A stretch of DNA of 64,000 nt from Pigmentiphaga sp. NML080357 (GCF_002188465.1 NZ_NINW01000043.1:42765-106764); one strand, 5' to 3'. Shown: positions 1 to 10,728, counted from the first letter of the stretch. A program made the numbers and translations. Notes: a model not told the origin generated them from the letters alone.

Positions 1-84
1 GAGGACGCCGAGTTCGCGGCTTTCCGCAAGTCGGTACGGCACCTGCTGGTGAGGCAGGAAAGCCGCATCCTCGTGCAGGCCTGA
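1..84 (+). CDS. C-terminal end of an unidentified protein (5' truncated)
   Basis: The window opens inside a reading frame that runs from base 1 to a TGA at 82-84 and leaves 27 residues ending in SRILVQA. The tail is charged and helical-looking and carries no motif I recognise. It lies 19 bases before the flavin hydroxylase that starts at 104, so it is probably the previous gene of the same catabolic operon. Function cannot be assigned from this fragment. Confidence 0.5.
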   Translation, partial: EDAEFAAFRKSVRHLLVRQESRILVQA

Positions 85-103
85 GGCGCGTCGGAGAACA
101 GGG

Positions 104-1759
104 ATGAACAAGTCTTGCGACGTGCCCGTGCTTGTCGTCGGCGCCGGTCCGGTGGGCGCGACGCTGGCCAATCTGCTAGGCACCTACGGAGTCGGCACGT
201 TGGTAGTCGACCGCAGCCCGGCGATCCTGGAGTATCCGCGCGCGGTGGGGCTGGACGACGAGGCCATGCGCACCTTCCAGGCCGCCGGCTTGGCCGAGGC
301 CATGCTCCGCGACATGATCCAGAACGTGCCCATGCGCATGTACGGTGCCCGCAAGCAATGCTTCGCCGAGATCCTCCCCGCCACGCGCGAGTTCGGCTGG
401 TACCGGCGCAACCTGTTTTCGCAGCCCCTGGGCGAGCAGACCCTGCGCGCCGGCCTGGCGCGCTTCCCGCACGTCGCGCTGGAGCTGGGCATCGAACTGG
501 TGGCGTTGGAGCAGGACGAAGGCGGCGTCACCGCGACGCTGCGCCGCCCGGACGGCACCGAGCGCATGGTGCGCGCCGCCTACCTGCTGGCCGCCGACGG
601 CGGCCGCAGCACCGTGCGCGAAGGACTGCTCAAGCTGCCCTTCGGCGGCCAGACCCACGCCCACAAGTGGGTGGTGATCGAGTGCGACGCAGACCCCCTG
701 GACGCGCCCTATACCGCGCTGCATTGCGAGCCCGCGCGTCCCTATGTCTGCCTGAAGCTGCCCTATGGCATCCGCCGCTGGGAGTTCATGCTGTTCGACG
801 GCGAAGACGAAAACCAGATTCTCGATCCGGCCAAGGTGCGCGAACTGCTGGCGCCGCACGTGCCGGATCCGGAAGCCTTGAACGTGATCCGCGCGCGCGT
901 CTACACCCATCACTCGCGCATCGCCGGATCCTTCGTGGTCGGACGTGTCTGCCTCGCGGGCGACGCGGCGCATCTTACGCCGCCGTGGATCGGGCAGGGG
1001 CTCAACGCCGGCCTGCGCGACGCCTGCAATCTTGCCTGGAAGATCGCGTGGATCGTCGGCGGCCGCCTGCGTCCGGAGGCGCTGCAGTCCTACCATGACG
1101 AGCGGCACGCGCATGCGAAGGCGATGATAGACCTGGCCGACAGGTTTGGCGCGGTGCTGTCGCTACGCAACCGCTGGCTTGCCATGCTGCGCGACGCGTT
1201 CTTCGGCGCCATCCGCGGCATCCCGGCGGTGCGCGACTATGTCCTTCAGATGAAGTTCAAGCCCATGCCCCGGTATCGCGCCGGAGTCGTGCAGGACAGC
1301 GGCCAGGCGACGCGCGACGAGCGCGTCGGCCGTATGTTCATCCAGCCGCTGGTGGAGAAGGACGGCGGCGATTTCCAGAGATTGGACGATGCGCTCGGCC
1401 CGGGCTTCGCGCTGCTGATTCGCGCACCAGCAGCGCCGCTGCCGGGGAGGCTGGACAAGGAGTTGAGGCGCCTGGGTTGCAGGCTGGCCGCGGTCGCGCT
1501 GCCCCGCAGCGGCCCCGCGCCAGGGGCGCGTCCGCCGGCGCCGGCCGGCATGAGCCTGCTCGAAGATACCGAGAACGCGCTGCACCGCTGGTTCGCGGCG
1601 GCCGGCGCCGATTGGGTGCTGTTGCGTCCCGACCGCTACGTCGCGGCGGCCGGCAGGCACGCCGACATGCAGGGCGCGCTGGAGCGTTTCGTCGCCGAGT
1701 TCCTGCCGACTCCGGCCGAGCCGGAATCCGCCACACTCGTCCTGGAGGCCGCCGCATGA
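104..1759 (+). CDS. FAD-dependent aromatic monooxygenase, MhpA-like (group A flavin hydroxylase)
   Basis: This 551-residue protein should hydroxylate a phenolic or related aromatic ring with NAD(P)H and O2 in the cytoplasm. The N-terminal FAD-binding motif GAGPVG is at residues 13-18. The second FAD motif GDAAHL is at 286-291, followed by the PPWIGQGLNAG segment typical of the 3-(3-hydroxyphenyl)propionate hydroxylase family. Length fits MhpA-type enzymes (about 550). The start is set by GGAG at 93-96, seven bases before ATG 104. Its stop overlaps the start of the sulfatase gene (ATGA), so the two are translationally coupled. A paralogue lies at 22187-23800; both share the segment RDYVLQ(M/L)KFKP near the C-terminal domain. 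The substrate is unknown, and the family call is firmer than any pathway call. Confidence 0.85.
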   Translation: MNKSCDVPVLVVGAGPVGATLANLLGTYGVGTLVVDRSPAILEYPRAVGLDDEAMRTFQAAGLAEAMLRDMIQNVPMRMYGARKQCFAEILPATREFGWYRRNLFSQPLGEQTLRAGLARFPHVALELGIELVALEQDEGGVTATLRRPDGTERMVRAAYLLAADGGRSTVREGLLKLPFGGQTHAHKWVVIECDADPLDAPYTALHCEPARPYVCLKLPYGIRRWEFMLFDGEDENQILDPAKVRELLAPHVPDPEALNVIRARVYTHHSRIAGSFVVGRVCLAGDAAHLTPPWIGQGLNAGLRDACNLAWKIAWIVGGRLRPEALQSYHDERHAHAKAMIDLADRFGAVLSLRNRWLAMLRDAFFGAIRGIPAVRDYVLQMKFKPMPRYRAGVVQDSGQATRDERVGRMFIQPLVEKDGGDFQRLDDALGPGFALLIRAPAAPLPGRLDKELRRLGCRLAAVALPRSGPAPGARPPAPAGMSLLEDTENALHRWFAAAGADWVLLRPDRYVAAAGRHADMQGALERFVAEFLPTPAEPESATLVLEAAA

Positions 1760-3351
1760 ACGCGCCGAACGACATCCCCCCCCATGCGGCGCGCAACGTG
1801 CTGTTCATCATGTGCGACCAGTTGCGGACGGATGCCTTGTCCTGCTACGGCGGGAGCGGCGCCTTGCGCACGCCCAACATCGACCGGCTGGCGGCGATGG
1901 GCGCGCGTTTCGAACGCGCCTACGTCAGCTCGGCGGTGTGCGGGCCGTCGCGCACGTCGTACTACACCGGCCGCTATCCCAGCTCGCATCGCGTGACCTG
2001 GAACCGCGTGCCCATGCCGGCGGACGAGTGGAGCCTGGGAGACTACCTGGCCGAGGCAGGCCGCGACTGCTGGTTGCTGGGCAAGACCCATTTCGTGCCG
2101 GACCGCCGTGGGCTGGCCACGCGCGGCCTGTCTGCGGAAGGCGCCGCCGGCGAACGGTTGATGGAAGGCGGCTTCAAGGTGCTGGAACGCTATGACGGCC
2201 ACTTCGAAATGGAGGCGGGCAGCGGTTATCGCCGCTACCTGATCGAGCATGGCTATGATCGCGACCGGCCTTGGGAGCGCGATGTGATCGGCAGCACGGG
2301 CCCGGACGGCGGCTTCGCCACGGGCTGGCTGCTGCGCAACGCGGGCCTGCCGGCGCGGATCGCCGAACGCCACTCCGAGACCGCGTATCTGACCGACCGG
2401 GCGATCGATTTCATCCAGGGACAGGGCGAGCAGCCGTGGGTGCTGCACCTGTCCTACATCAAGCCGCACTGGCCCTACAAGGCGCCCGCGCCCTACCACG
2501 ACATGTATGCGGCGGAAGATGCCGCCGCGCCGGTGCGTGGCCAAGCCGAGCGCGAGCGGCCTCATCCGGTGCACGGCGCCTATCAGCGCCACGAGGAGTC
2601 TCTTTCGTTCGCGCAGGACGAAGTCTGGCGGGCCGTGCGGCCCGTCTACATGGGACTGGTCAAGCAGATCGACGACCACATCGGCCGCCTGCTCGGTCAC
2701 CTGGAGCGCGCGGGCCGTTTGCGCGACACGCTGGTCGTCTTCTGCTCTGACCACGGCGACTTGCAAGGCGACCACTGGCTGGGAGAGAAGGAGTATTTCT
2801 TCGAGGGGGCCGTGCGCGTGCCGCTGATCGTCTACGACCCGTCGCCTGCCGCCGATGCGCGGCGCGGCCATGCCGTGGCCGAGATTGCCGAGTGCGTGGA
2901 CGTCGTGCCCACCATTCTGGACGCGCTGGGCCTGGATGTGCCCGCGCATCGCGTCGAGGGGCAGTCGCTGCTGCCCTGGGTGCGAGGCCAGGCGGCCCGG
3001 CCCTCGAGGGAGTTCGCCGTCGGTTTCCTGGACTACGCCTATCGCGAGGCACGGTTGTTCCTCGATCGGGGCGTGACCGAGTGCAGCGGCATGATGCTGG
3101 TGGACGACCGATACAAATTCCTGCGCTGGGAGGGCTTCCGCCCGCAGTTGTTCGACCTGCGCGAGGACCCGGGCGAGTTGCGGGACCTGGCCGAAGAAGC
3201 CTGGACCGCGCCCGTCCTGCGCCGCATGGGCGAGGCGCTGTGCGACTGGAACTGGCGCCGCCAGCGCCGCTGCACCGAGGCCTTCGAGCAGGTCGCAGCC
3301 CGCACGCATGCGCACGAACGCATGATGAACATCGTCATCGGGCGCTGGTAA
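1756..3351 (+). CDS. Sulfatase / phosphonate monoester hydrolase family enzyme
   Basis: A 531-residue member of the alkaline-phosphatase superfamily that hydrolyses sulfate or phosphonate/phosphate esters. Early metal-site residues are in MCDQLRTD (Asp21-Gln22). The sulfatase signature CGPSR occupies 62-66, so Cys62 is the residue expected to be converted to formylglycine. A later SDHGD motif supplies further metal ligands. The stretch reading HLSYIKPHWPY resembles phosphonate monoester hydrolases more than choline sulfatases. The start at ATG 1756 overlaps the upstream stop by four bases. No signal peptide is visible, so it probably acts in the cytoplasm, perhaps releasing an aromatic product for the adjacent hydroxylase (inference). 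No formylglycine-generating enzyme gene is in the window. Confidence 0.85.
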   Translation: MNAPNDIPPHAARNVLFIMCDQLRTDALSCYGGSGALRTPNIDRLAAMGARFERAYVSSAVCGPSRTSYYTGRYPSSHRVTWNRVPMPADEWSLGDYLAEAGRDCWLLGKTHFVPDRRGLATRGLSAEGAAGERLMEGGFKVLERYDGHFEMEAGSGYRRYLIEHGYDRDRPWERDVIGSTGPDGGFATGWLLRNAGLPARIAERHSETAYLTDRAIDFIQGQGEQPWVLHLSYIKPHWPYKAPAPYHDMYAAEDAAAPVRGQAERERPHPVHGAYQRHEESLSFAQDEVWRAVRPVYMGLVKQIDDHIGRLLGHLERAGRLRDTLVVFCSDHGDLQGDHWLGEKEYFFEGAVRVPLIVYDPSPAADARRGHAVAEIAECVDVVPTILDALGLDVPAHRVEGQSLLPWVRGQAARPSREFAVGFLDYAYREARLFLDRGVTECSGMMLVDDRYKFLRWEGFRPQLFDLREDPGELRDLAEEAWTAPVLRRMGEALCDWNWRRQRRCTEAFEQVAARTHAHERMMNIVIGRW

Positions 3352-3407
3352 GCCCGCTTCCTCGTGGTGGCCGGGGCATCCCGGCTCCATCGTCATCGGA
3401 GAGCATC

Positions 3408-4385
3408 ATGGCAAGTCTGAAGTCCCTTTTCGCCTTTCTTGCGCTGGCCTGCGCAGTCTACCTGCCGGTCCGGGCCGAGACGCCCTGGGGGCCGGAGCAG
3501 GTACGCATCGTCGTTCCCTATCCTCCGGGCACCGAACCCGACGTGCTCGCGCGCGACCTGGGCAACCAGCTCGCCAAGCGCACCGGCAAGGTGTTCGTCG
3601 TGGAGAACAAGCCCGGTGCCAATGCCATCATCGGCGCGAGCAACGTCGCCAAGGCGGCGGGCGACGGGTCGGCCCTCTTGATGGTCGACCGGCTGGCGCT
3701 GGTCGCCAATCCCTTCCTGTACGCCAATCTGCCCTACGACTGGCGCAAGGAGCTCAAGCCTGTGGCGGACGTCGGCCACATCGACCTGTACGTGGCCGTA
3801 CGCAGCGGCCTGGGCGTGAGCGACTACAAGGGGTTCATGGACAAGGCGCGCGCCGGGCGCGGCGGCATCAACGTGGGCACCGGCGGGAACGGGCATGTGT
3901 CCCACCTGGGCATGGCCATGCTGGCCGCCTCCGAGGGCGTGGACTTTACCTACGTACCCTTCAAGGGCGTGGCGCCCGCGCTGACCGCGCTCCTGGGCGG
4001 CGAGGTTGACGCCTTGATGGCCGGCGGACTGGTGATGAGCCAACAGATACAGAGCGGCAAGATCAAGGTGCTGGTCAGTGGTGCGCAGACGCGTAGCGAC
4101 TTCCTGCCCGAGGTACCGACGCTGGCCGAGGCCGGCGGCAAGCCCGCATCCATTCCGTCGACGGTGTTCTCGGTCTTCGCGCCGGGCGTCATGTCCGACG
4201 GGCTGGCCGCGCACATCAATAAGGAAATCCGTATGGCGATGGACGATGCGGTGCTGCGCGCCAACTACGGCAAGCGCGGCGTGGAGATCCGCATACCGGC
4301 CCCCGAGCAGACGCGCGCGGAGATGGAGCGGGATGCCGCCGTGTACGGACCGCTGATCAAGAGACTGGGCGTGACGGCGCAATGA
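3408..4385 (+). CDS. Bug-family (TctC-like) periplasmic solute-binding protein
   Basis: A 325-residue extracytoplasmic receptor of the tripartite tricarboxylate transporter type. A signal peptide ends near VRA/E at residue 23. The mature start shows the family segment [18 protein letters not shown], followed by the [12 protein letters not shown] phosphate/carboxylate-loop region. GGAG at 3398-3401 precedes ATG 3408. The last codons overlap the next gene start (ATGA at 4382-4385). No TctA/TctB membrane subunits are nearby. Like most Bug proteins in Alcaligenaceae it is an orphan and may share a transporter encoded elsewhere or act as a sensor. The ligand is probably an organic acid connected with the catabolic operon, which is inference from position. 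Confidence 0.88.
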   Translation: MASLKSLFAFLALACAVYLPVRAETPWGPEQVRIVVPYPPGTEPDVLARDLGNQLAKRTGKVFVVENKPGANAIIGASNVAKAAGDGSALLMVDRLALVANPFLYANLPYDWRKELKPVADVGHIDLYVAVRSGLGVSDYKGFMDKARAGRGGINVGTGGNGHVSHLGMAMLAASEGVDFTYVPFKGVAPALTALLGGEVDALMAGGLVMSQQIQSGKIKVLVSGAQTRSDFLPEVPTLAEAGGKPASIPSTVFSVFAPGVMSDGLAAHINKEIRMAMDDAVLRANYGKRGVEIRIPAPEQTRAEMERDAAVYGPLIKRLGVTAQ

Positions 4386-5839
4386 CTGAACCTCGAACCA
4401 GGAGCGCGGACATATACCGCAAGCTGGCTTTCTACATCGATGGCGAATTCTTCGACGCCGACGGAGGTCACGGCAGCGAGGTCGTCAACCCGGCCACCGG
4501 GCAGGTCATCGGTCGGTTGCCCCATGTGGGTGTCACAGAACTCGACCGCGCCGTCGCCGCCGCCGAGCGCGCCTTTCCAGGATGGCGGCGCACTTCTCCG
4601 CTGGCGCGGTCCGACCTGTTGCGACAGGTGGCGGCGCTGGTCCGTGAACGAGCCTCCGGCATCGCGCGGGACATCACGCTGGACGAGGGCAAGCCGCTGG
4701 CTGAGGCCCTGGTCGAGGTCGAATCCTGCGCCGAGCACGTGGAGTGGCATGCAGAGGAATGCCGCCGCGTTTACGGCCGCGTGATCCCGGCGCGCCAGCC
4801 GGATGTGCGACAGCTCGTGGTGCGAGAGCCGATAGGTGTGTGCGCGGTTTTCTCGCCATGGAACTTCCCGTTCGCCCAGGCCATCCGCAAGGTGGCCGCC
4901 GCGCTGGCGGCAGGCTGCACGTTGATACTTAAGGGACCCGAGGAATCGCCCAGCGCGGTGGTCGCGATTGCCGAGCTGTTCCACGATGCCGGGCTGCCCC
5001 CCGGCGTACTTAACATCGTGTGGGGCGATCCGGCGGCGATTTCGCGCCATCTCATCACCGCGCACGCGGTGCGCAAGATTTCCTTCACCGGCTCGGTGCC
5101 CGTGGGCAAGCAGCTGGCCGCGCTGGCGGGTGCGCACATGAAGCGGATGACGATGGAGCTGGGCGGCCATTCCCCGGTCCTGGTGTTCGCCGATGCCGAT
5201 ATCGAACGGGCAGCGGCGATGCTGGCCCGCTTCAAGCTGCGCAACGCGGGCCAGGTATGTGTGTCGCCGACCCGCTTCTATGTCCAGCGGTCCGCCTATC
5301 CGCGTTTTCTGGAAGCCTTCGCGCAGGCCATGGCCGAGACCCGGCTGGGCGATGGGCTGGACGAGGGCACGCAGATGGGACCGCTGGCCAATCCTCGCCG
5401 CGTGGCTGCTATGGCCGCGCTGGTCGAGGATGCCGTCGCCCGTGGCGGTCGCATCGTGACCGGCGGCACCTGCCGCGAACGGCAGGGGTTTTTCTTCGCT
5501 CCGACGGTGCTGACGGGCTTGGCTGACGATGCGCGGATCATGCAGGAGGAACCTTTCGGTCCCATCGCGCCGGTGGTTCCCTTCGACACCGAGGATGAAG
5601 CCGTGCGGCGCGCCAACGCCCTGCCGTTCGGCCTGGCCTCGTACGTCTTTACCGAATCGCTCAAGACGGCTACGCGGGTGGCCGATGGTTTGGAGACCGG
5701 CATGGTGAACATCAACCACTTCGGTATGGGGCCGGCGGAGATTCCCTTCGGTGGGATCAAGGACAGCGGGATGGGAACCGAGGGCGGGACCGAGACCTTC
5801 GACGGGTACCTGGTGACCAAGTTCATCACCCAGGTCTAG
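4382..5839 (+). CDS. NAD(P)-dependent aldehyde dehydrogenase (succinate-semialdehyde dehydrogenase-like)
   Basis: A 485-residue aldehyde dehydrogenase that oxidises an aldehyde to its acid in the cytoplasm. The cofactor loop FTGSVPVGK, the general base Glu259 in MELGGHSP and the nucleophile Cys293 in GQVCVSP are all intact, with the usual spacing of 34 residues between base and nucleophile. The sequence resembles the GabD/SSADH branch, but the substrate is not determined. Translation is coupled to the Bug receptor by a four-base overlap. It ends the operon and converges on tcuB across a gap of about 30 bases. Confidence 0.9.
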   Translation: MTEPRTRSADIYRKLAFYIDGEFFDADGGHGSEVVNPATGQVIGRLPHVGVTELDRAVAAAERAFPGWRRTSPLARSDLLRQVAALVRERASGIARDITLDEGKPLAEALVEVESCAEHVEWHAEECRRVYGRVIPARQPDVRQLVVREPIGVCAVFSPWNFPFAQAIRKVAAALAAGCTLILKGPEESPSAVVAIAELFHDAGLPPGVLNIVWGDPAAISRHLITAHAVRKISFTGSVPVGKQLAALAGAHMKRMTMELGGHSPVLVFADADIERAAAMLARFKLRNAGQVCVSPTRFYVQRSAYPRFLEAFAQAMAETRLGDGLDEGTQMGPLANPRRVAAMAALVEDAVARGGRIVTGGTCRERQGFFFAPTVLTGLADDARIMQEEPFGPIAPVVPFDTEDEAVRRANALPFGLASYVFTESLKTATRVADGLETGMVNINHFGMGPAEIPFGGIKDSGMGTEGGTETFDGYLVTKFITQV

Positions 5840-5871
5840 GTGCCGAGGGCCGCGCTGGTCCCTTCAGTCCC

Positions 5872-7089
5872 TCAGTCCGGCGTCAACCGCGTGCTGCTCG
5901 GCTGGCGCCGCTCGATGCTCCACTTCAGCAGCGCGGCGCATCGATAAATGCCATGCGCGAACTTGCCGTAGGGCAGGGTCAGGAACAAGGCCATGACCAC
6001 GCCCAGGTGCATCGCCAGCAGCAGACCCATGGCGCTCGTGTCGCGCAGGGCCAGCAGCGCGAGTCCGGTCAGGCTGGTCAGGAACAGCAGGCAGATGAAG
6101 CCGCGGTCCATGGGGCGCTGGTCGGGATCGCCGTGTTCCGGATGGCGGTGCAGGTTCAGCCACAACAGTCCGGCCGGTCCGATCAAGAGGCTGATGCCAC
6201 CCGCGGTGCCCAGCACCACGGGCAGGCTGGTCAACCGATACGGCGCGTGCAGGCCCAACGCATAGTGATAGAGCGTGGCCACGCAGGTGGCTGCAAAGCA
6301 GAGCATGAAGCCGTAGAAGGTGAAGTGGTGGAACCGGCGCCGCGCCAGGGTGAACGCGTCGTCTTCTTCGTTGCAGCCCTTGCCGTGTCCGCCGTCCAGG
6401 TACTTCAGGCGCAACGCGTCGTGCGTGGCCTCGGCCACGGCGGCGCCGGTAGGCGCGCCGGGAGACACGTTCCGCCAGAAGCGCGCCACGCCGACTCCCA
6501 GCGCGACGATGGCGAGCACGAACACGGTGCCGAACAGCGCCACCAGCAGGTTGTGCGGAAAAATGGCGTAGAAGTCGCCCGCGAGCGGCGCATGCCAGAG
6601 GCCGCCGTTCATGGCTGCGGCCAGCACCAGGAACAGCGATAGCGCGAAAGCCGTCGCCAGTGCCAGCGTGACGCCGTTGTGGCGGTACAGGCGTCCGAGG
6701 AAACCCGGCCAGGCATAGTCGCCGTAGGTCTGCACGCGGACTTTTGCCATGGCGCGCGGCACATTGACGGCAAACTCGTTCGGCGGCGCGTACTGGCAGG
6801 CATGCAGGCAGGCGCCGCAGTTGTGGCACAGGTTGGCCAGGTAGTGGACGTCGGCCTTCCCGAAGTCCAGCCTGCGCATCATGGCCGGGAACGTCGCGCA
6901 AAATCCTTCGCAATAGCGGCAGGCGTTGCATATCTGCAGGACGCGGGCCGCTTCGCTTTCCTCTGCGGTCAGCGCGGTCGTACAGGCATCGCCCCGCGCG
7001 GCGGCGTCGGTGCGCCATTGCACCGGCACGGCTTGTACGCCGGACGCCAGGGTTTGCGCATCGCGCGCGAGGTCCTCAAGCTGCTTCAA
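5872..7089 (-). CDS. tcuB: Tricarballylate utilization iron-sulfur membrane protein TcuB
   Basis: A 405-residue protein of the TcuB/CitB family that re-oxidises the flavin of TcuA and passes electrons to the quinone pool. Two 4Fe-4S clusters are visible, with cysteines 54, 57, 60, 64 and 88, 91, 94, 98. The rest holds about six membrane helices with conserved His residues ([17 protein letters not shown]). The start is a TTG at 7089-7087, chosen because GGAG lies at 7102-7099, nine bases upstream. The gene overlaps the end of tcuA by 14 bases, so it is coupled. In Salmonella the operon also carries the transporter tcuC, which is absent here. Confidence 0.9.
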   Translation of the reverse strand: MKQLEDLARDAQTLASGVQAVPVQWRTDAAARGDACTTALTAEESEAARVLQICNACRYCEGFCATFPAMMRRLDFGKADVHYLANLCHNCGACLHACQYAPPNEFAVNVPRAMAKVRVQTYGDYAWPGFLGRLYRHNGVTLALATAFALSLFLVLAAAMNGGLWHAPLAGDFYAIFPHNLLVALFGTVFVLAIVALGVGVARFWRNVSPGAPTGAAVAEATHDALRLKYLDGGHGKGCNEEDDAFTLARRRFHHFTFYGFMLCFAATCVATLYHYALGLHAPYRLTSLPVVLGTAGGISLLIGPAGLLWLNLHRHPEHGDPDQRPMDRGFICLLFLTSLTGLALLALRDTSAMGLLLAMHLGVVMALFLTLPYGKFAHGIYRCAALLKWSIERRQPSSTRLTPD

Positions 7090-8491
7090 GATCGGGTGCT
7101 CCGTGAGTGCGGTTCTGCGCGGCCTCGGCGGCGCGGGTGCCGGCGATGCGGCCGAAGGCCGTGCCGATGGACATGCCGACGCCGGCGGTGTAGCCCTTGC
7201 CGAGCACGTTCCCGGACATCATTTCGCCGGCGCAGAAGAGGTTGGGACTGGGATGGCCGCCGAAGTGCACGGCGGCGTTCTCGTCGACCTTGGTGCCCAG
7301 GTAGGTAAAGGTAATGCCCGGCCGCAGGGGGTAGGCGAAATAGGGCGGCGTATCGAGCGGCCGGGCCCAGTGCGTCTTGGCCGGCGCGATGCCCTCTGTG
7401 CGGCAGTCGTCCATGACGGTGTGGTCGAAGCGCTCGCCGCGGCAGGCCGCGTTGAATTCCCGCACCGTCCGCATGAGACGGGTTTCGTCCAGTCCCGTCT
7501 GGCGGGCGAGTCCCGGCAGGGTGTCGGCCCGGATGCCCGGGAAGACCGGCGGCATGAAGCGCCCGACCGCCTTGGCGTCGATGATGGAATAGGCGATCTG
7601 GCCGGGCTGGAAGGCCACCAGCCGGCCCCAGATCGCATAGCGCTTGGGCCAGAAGTCCTCGCCTTCGTCGTAGAAGCGCTGCGCGTCGCGATTGACCACG
7701 ATGCCCAGCGATACGCAATCCAGGCGGGTGCAGATGCCGCCGTCGTACAGCGGCGAGCGCGCATCGATGGCTACGCAATGGGATTGCGTCGGGTCGCCGA
7801 TCATGTCGGCGCCGGCGCCGATCATGAACTTCAGCAAGGCACCCTGGTTGTACCGGGTGCCGCGTATCAGGAAGTTGTCCGCCGGCCATTCGCCCCGTTC
7901 GTTCTGGCCCCAGGCTTCGCGCATCCATTGCAGGTTGGACTCGAAGCCGCCGCACGCCATGACACAGGCGCGCGCGGGAATGCGCTCGTCCCCGGCCAGC
8001 GCCGCGACGAAACGGTCGCCGTCCAGTTCCAGCGCATGCACCGGCGTGCCGTAGCGGATCTGCACGCCCAGGCGCTCGGCGCTGCGATAGTAGGCATTGA
8101 CCAGCGCCCGGCCGCCGCCCATGAAGAAGGCGTTGGTGCGGGCGATGTGCAGCGTGCCGGATAGCGCCGGCTGGAAGTTCACGCCGTGCTTGCGCATCCA
8201 GTCCCGGCAGTTGGACGAGGCCCGGATGACAAGGCGGGCGAGCTTTTCATCGGTCATGCCGCCGGTGACCTTGAGCAGGTCCTGCCAGAATTCCTCTTCA
8301 GGGTAGCTGTCGACCAGAACGTCTTCGGGACCGTCGTGCATGCAGCGCAGATTGCGCGTGTGCTGGGAATTGCCCCCGCGCCATTCCCGCGGCGCGGCTT
8401 CCAGCAACATGACGCTGGCGCCCGCTTCGCGCGCCATCAGGGCCGCGCACAAGGCGGCGTTGCCGCCGCCGATGACCAGGACATCTATCAT
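7076..8491 (-). CDS. tcuA: FAD-dependent tricarballylate dehydrogenase TcuA
   Basis: A 471-residue flavoprotein of the fumarate reductase/succinate dehydrogenase family that oxidises tricarballylate to cis-aconitate in the cytoplasm. The N-terminal nucleotide-binding motif reads [15 protein letters not shown]. The C-terminal FAD segment [18 protein letters not shown] closes the cofactor site. It starts at ATG 8491 and is followed by overlapping tcuB. The product cis-aconitate is an aconitase intermediate; acnB lies 4 kb away but on the other strand with its own control. The related 3-ketosteroid dehydrogenase family has similar motifs, but the coupled TcuB makes TcuA the best call. Confidence 0.9.
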   Translation of the reverse strand: MIDVLVIGGGNAALCAALMAREAGASVMLLEAAPREWRGGNSQHTRNLRCMHDGPEDVLVDSYPEEEFWQDLLKVTGGMTDEKLARLVIRASSNCRDWMRKHGVNFQPALSGTLHIARTNAFFMGGGRALVNAYYRSAERLGVQIRYGTPVHALELDGDRFVAALAGDERIPARACVMACGGFESNLQWMREAWGQNERGEWPADNFLIRGTRYNQGALLKFMIGAGADMIGDPTQSHCVAIDARSPLYDGGICTRLDCVSLGIVVNRDAQRFYDEGEDFWPKRYAIWGRLVAFQPGQIAYSIIDAKAVGRFMPPVFPGIRADTLPGLARQTGLDETRLMRTVREFNAACRGERFDHTVMDDCRTEGIAPAKTHWARPLDTPPYFAYPLRPGITFTYLGTKVDENAAVHFGGHPSPNLFCAGEMMSGNVLGKGYTAGVGMSIGTAFGRIAGTRAAEAAQNRTHGAPDLEAA

Positions 8492-8566
8492 TCCGCCTTC
8501 CTATCAGTGTTGGGCCACTGTAGGCGGGGCGGCGCCGGCGCGCTAGACGGCGGGCCGGCAATGGGG

Positions 8567-8583
8567 GTTCACGATTTGTGAAC
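8567..8583. promoter_or_regulatory. Candidate LysR-type operator upstream of tcuA
   Basis: Perfect arms GTTCAC and GTGAAC flank GATTT. The inner part is a T-N11-A box (T8569 to A8581), the classic LysR contact. It lies about 75 bases upstream of the tcuA start, in the 118-base gap after the beta-lactamase-fold gene. The LysR gene at 10729-11655 reads in the same direction and is the obvious candidate regulator, which is inference. Confidence 0.4.
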
Positions 8584-8609
8584 GGCCACGATGGCGTGGC
8601 CAGGCGCGA

Positions 8610-10493
8610 TCAATCGTCGACCAGCGGGCGATAGAGCGACGAGCCCGCACGCAATCGCTCCTGTCCGCCCACGGTCTGTATCTCGATCTCGACCAGGTCG
8701 CGCCCATGATTGACCGGTACCTGGACCGTCATCCTGGCGCGATTGCCGCCGTCCGGCCGGAGCAATTGGCCGTCGTTCCACATCAGGTATCCCGGTAAGT
8801 CGGGCAAGGTGCCCAGCGATACGACGCCATCGCCCAGGACCAGCGAAACGGAGTCGGCCGATTCGTTGACGGGCTGCCACCGCGTGCCGACCCGGCCTTG
8901 CCAGGCGGACGGCAGGGGAGCCGGCAAGGGAGCCAGGCGCTGCCCTATAGGCATAGAGGCGCGGTAGTGCCCCGCCCCGGCCGTGACGCGCTGGATCAGG
9001 TACTGTTTGCCGTCCACGGACTGCCAGCGATAACTGTTCTCGGGCGAGACGTCGTTCCACCACCAGCCGTCGGCGCGCGAAGTCAGGCCCTGCGCGACGG
9101 GGGCCCAGGCGCCGGCTTTCCAGCGCAGCACGTCTATCGTGCGGGCGTCGACGGCCTGGACCTTGAACGGCGCTTCATAGTTGGCATAGATACCTGCCAG
9201 TGCGGCCGCATCCACGGACGGTGCGGAAGTCGCCGGGACGCCCGTCAGCGCCGCGGGCAAGGCGGGGATCGCACGCACCGTCGCCAGGGCTCGCAACAGC
9301 ACGCCTTCGGCGATGCGCAGCGGCCCATAGCCGGCGCCCGAACCCGTCAGCAGCAACGCCATGCGCTGGTCGGGCAACACGAAGAACTCGGTCGCAAAAA
9401 ATGCCGTGCCGCCATTCTTCTGCCAAGCCTTGATGCCCACGCTATCCAGGCCGGGCTGCCGCGTCGCGTCCCAGCCCAGGCCCCAGCGCCATTCGGGACA
9501 GGGGTTGATGCGCAGGCCCGTCGTCTGGTCCCTGCCCATTTCCTGGATGGCCGCCTGCGACACGAGGCGTTTGCCCTGGTGCATGCCCTGGTTCAGGAAC
9601 AGGGCCGCCAGCCGCATCATGTCGCCCGGCGTGGACGCCAGGCCACCGGTGGCATAGGCCGACACGAATTCCTGGCCCATGCGCCGTCCCTCGTAGACCG
9701 GGTGCACGAAGCTGCCTTCGGGGAATGCCTGCACCGCATAGGCCGACCGGCTCATGCCCAGTGGTTCGAGGATCTCGCGCTGGACGAACTCGGCATAGGG
9801 CAGGCCCGTCACCGCCGCGACCAGGTTTTCGACCATCGTGAAACCGTCATTGCAGTAGACGGCCAGCTCCCCCGGCAGGTGTTTCAGGTGGAAATAAGCC
9901 AGGCCGTCCGCGGTGTCCTGCGCGTAGCCGTCGATCGGCGCGAAGGCGAAAACGTTGCGCCAATTGGTGCCCGGCAGTCCGGAGGAGTGGCTGAGCAGAT
10001 GACGCAAGGTGATCCGGTCGTATTCGGCGGACAGCATCGTGAAGCCCGGCAGATAGCGGATGATCGGCGTATCCAGCGCCAGCTTGCCCCGGTCGCAGAG
10101 CACCATCGCCGCCAGCGCGGCCATCACCTTGCTGACGGAGCCGATGTTGAAGCGGGTATCCACGGTGGCCGCCACCTTGCCTTGCGGATCCGCCGTGCCG
10201 AAGGCCTCTTGCCATACGACTCCTGCGCTGGTCATCAGCGCGACCGAGACCGCGGTGGCTTGTTCCTTCTCCAAGGCCTGGCCGATGGCATCGCGTCCCC
10301 ATTGTATGGCCTCGGACAGGCGTCCGGCGTCGGGCGCGGGATCGTCGCCGCCGCCGCAGCCGGGCAGCACCCGGAGCAAGGCGCCGGCGCCGGCAAACTG
10401 CATCCAGTGCCGGCGCGACGGAGAGGGGGCCCGGGCCAACGGGGCGGACTGTCCGGCTGCAGGGCAATCCAGATCCAGGCTTTTTGAATGCAT
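8610..10493 (-). CDS. Serine hydrolase of the beta-lactamase (class C / penicillin-binding) fold, lipoprotein-like
   Basis: A 627-residue protein when started at ATG 10493, which has GAGGG eight bases upstream; a longer frame starting at 10574 lacks such support. The N-terminus holds paired arginines (SRRHW), a short hydrophobic stretch and a lipobox-like LPGC with Cys46, so it is probably exported and lipid-anchored. The catalytic SxxK is Ser119-Val-Ser-Lys122, and a YCND element matches the YxN motif. A C-terminal region of about 200 residues after the hydrolase domain is rich in Trp and aromatic residues and is probably a beta-barrel-like accessory domain. The substrate may be a peptide, ester or lactam and is not predictable. 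It precedes tcuA in the same direction. Confidence 0.8.
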   Translation of the reverse strand: MHSKSLDLDCPAAGQSAPLARAPSPSRRHWMQFAGAGALLRVLPGCGGGDDPAPDAGRLSEAIQWGRDAIGQALEKEQATAVSVALMTSAGVVWQEAFGTADPQGKVAATVDTRFNIGSVSKVMAALAAMVLCDRGKLALDTPIIRYLPGFTMLSAEYDRITLRHLLSHSSGLPGTNWRNVFAFAPIDGYAQDTADGLAYFHLKHLPGELAVYCNDGFTMVENLVAAVTGLPYAEFVQREILEPLGMSRSAYAVQAFPEGSFVHPVYEGRRMGQEFVSAYATGGLASTPGDMMRLAALFLNQGMHQGKRLVSQAAIQEMGRDQTTGLRINPCPEWRWGLGWDATRQPGLDSVGIKAWQKNGGTAFFATEFFVLPDQRMALLLTGSGAGYGPLRIAEGVLLRALATVRAIPALPAALTGVPATSAPSVDAAALAGIYANYEAPFKVQAVDARTIDVLRWKAGAWAPVAQGLTSRADGWWWNDVSPENSYRWQSVDGKQYLIQRVTAGAGHYRASMPIGQRLAPLPAPLPSAWQGRVGTRWQPVNESADSVSLVLGDGVVSLGTLPDLPGYLMWNDGQLLRPDGGNRARMTVQVPVNHGRDLVEIEIQTVGGQERLRAGSSLYRPLVDD

Positions 10494-10728
10494 CTCGATT
10501 ACCCTCGCTTCGTGCGCGTGTCGGGGCAACGATTCTATCTTCGGCTCATCCGTCGCTTCCGCCCGCATTTCCATTTGGCGAGAGATTCTTTGCGACCCGG
10601 TTCACCGATCGATGCAGGGTGAGGGGCAGGGCGGGAGCAAGCGCTCAGTTCGGAAGCGCGCCAACCTCGGCGTACCGCGCTCTATGCGGGAGCGCTGCCG
10701 TGCCCGGAGAGGCGGATCGTCAATGGGT

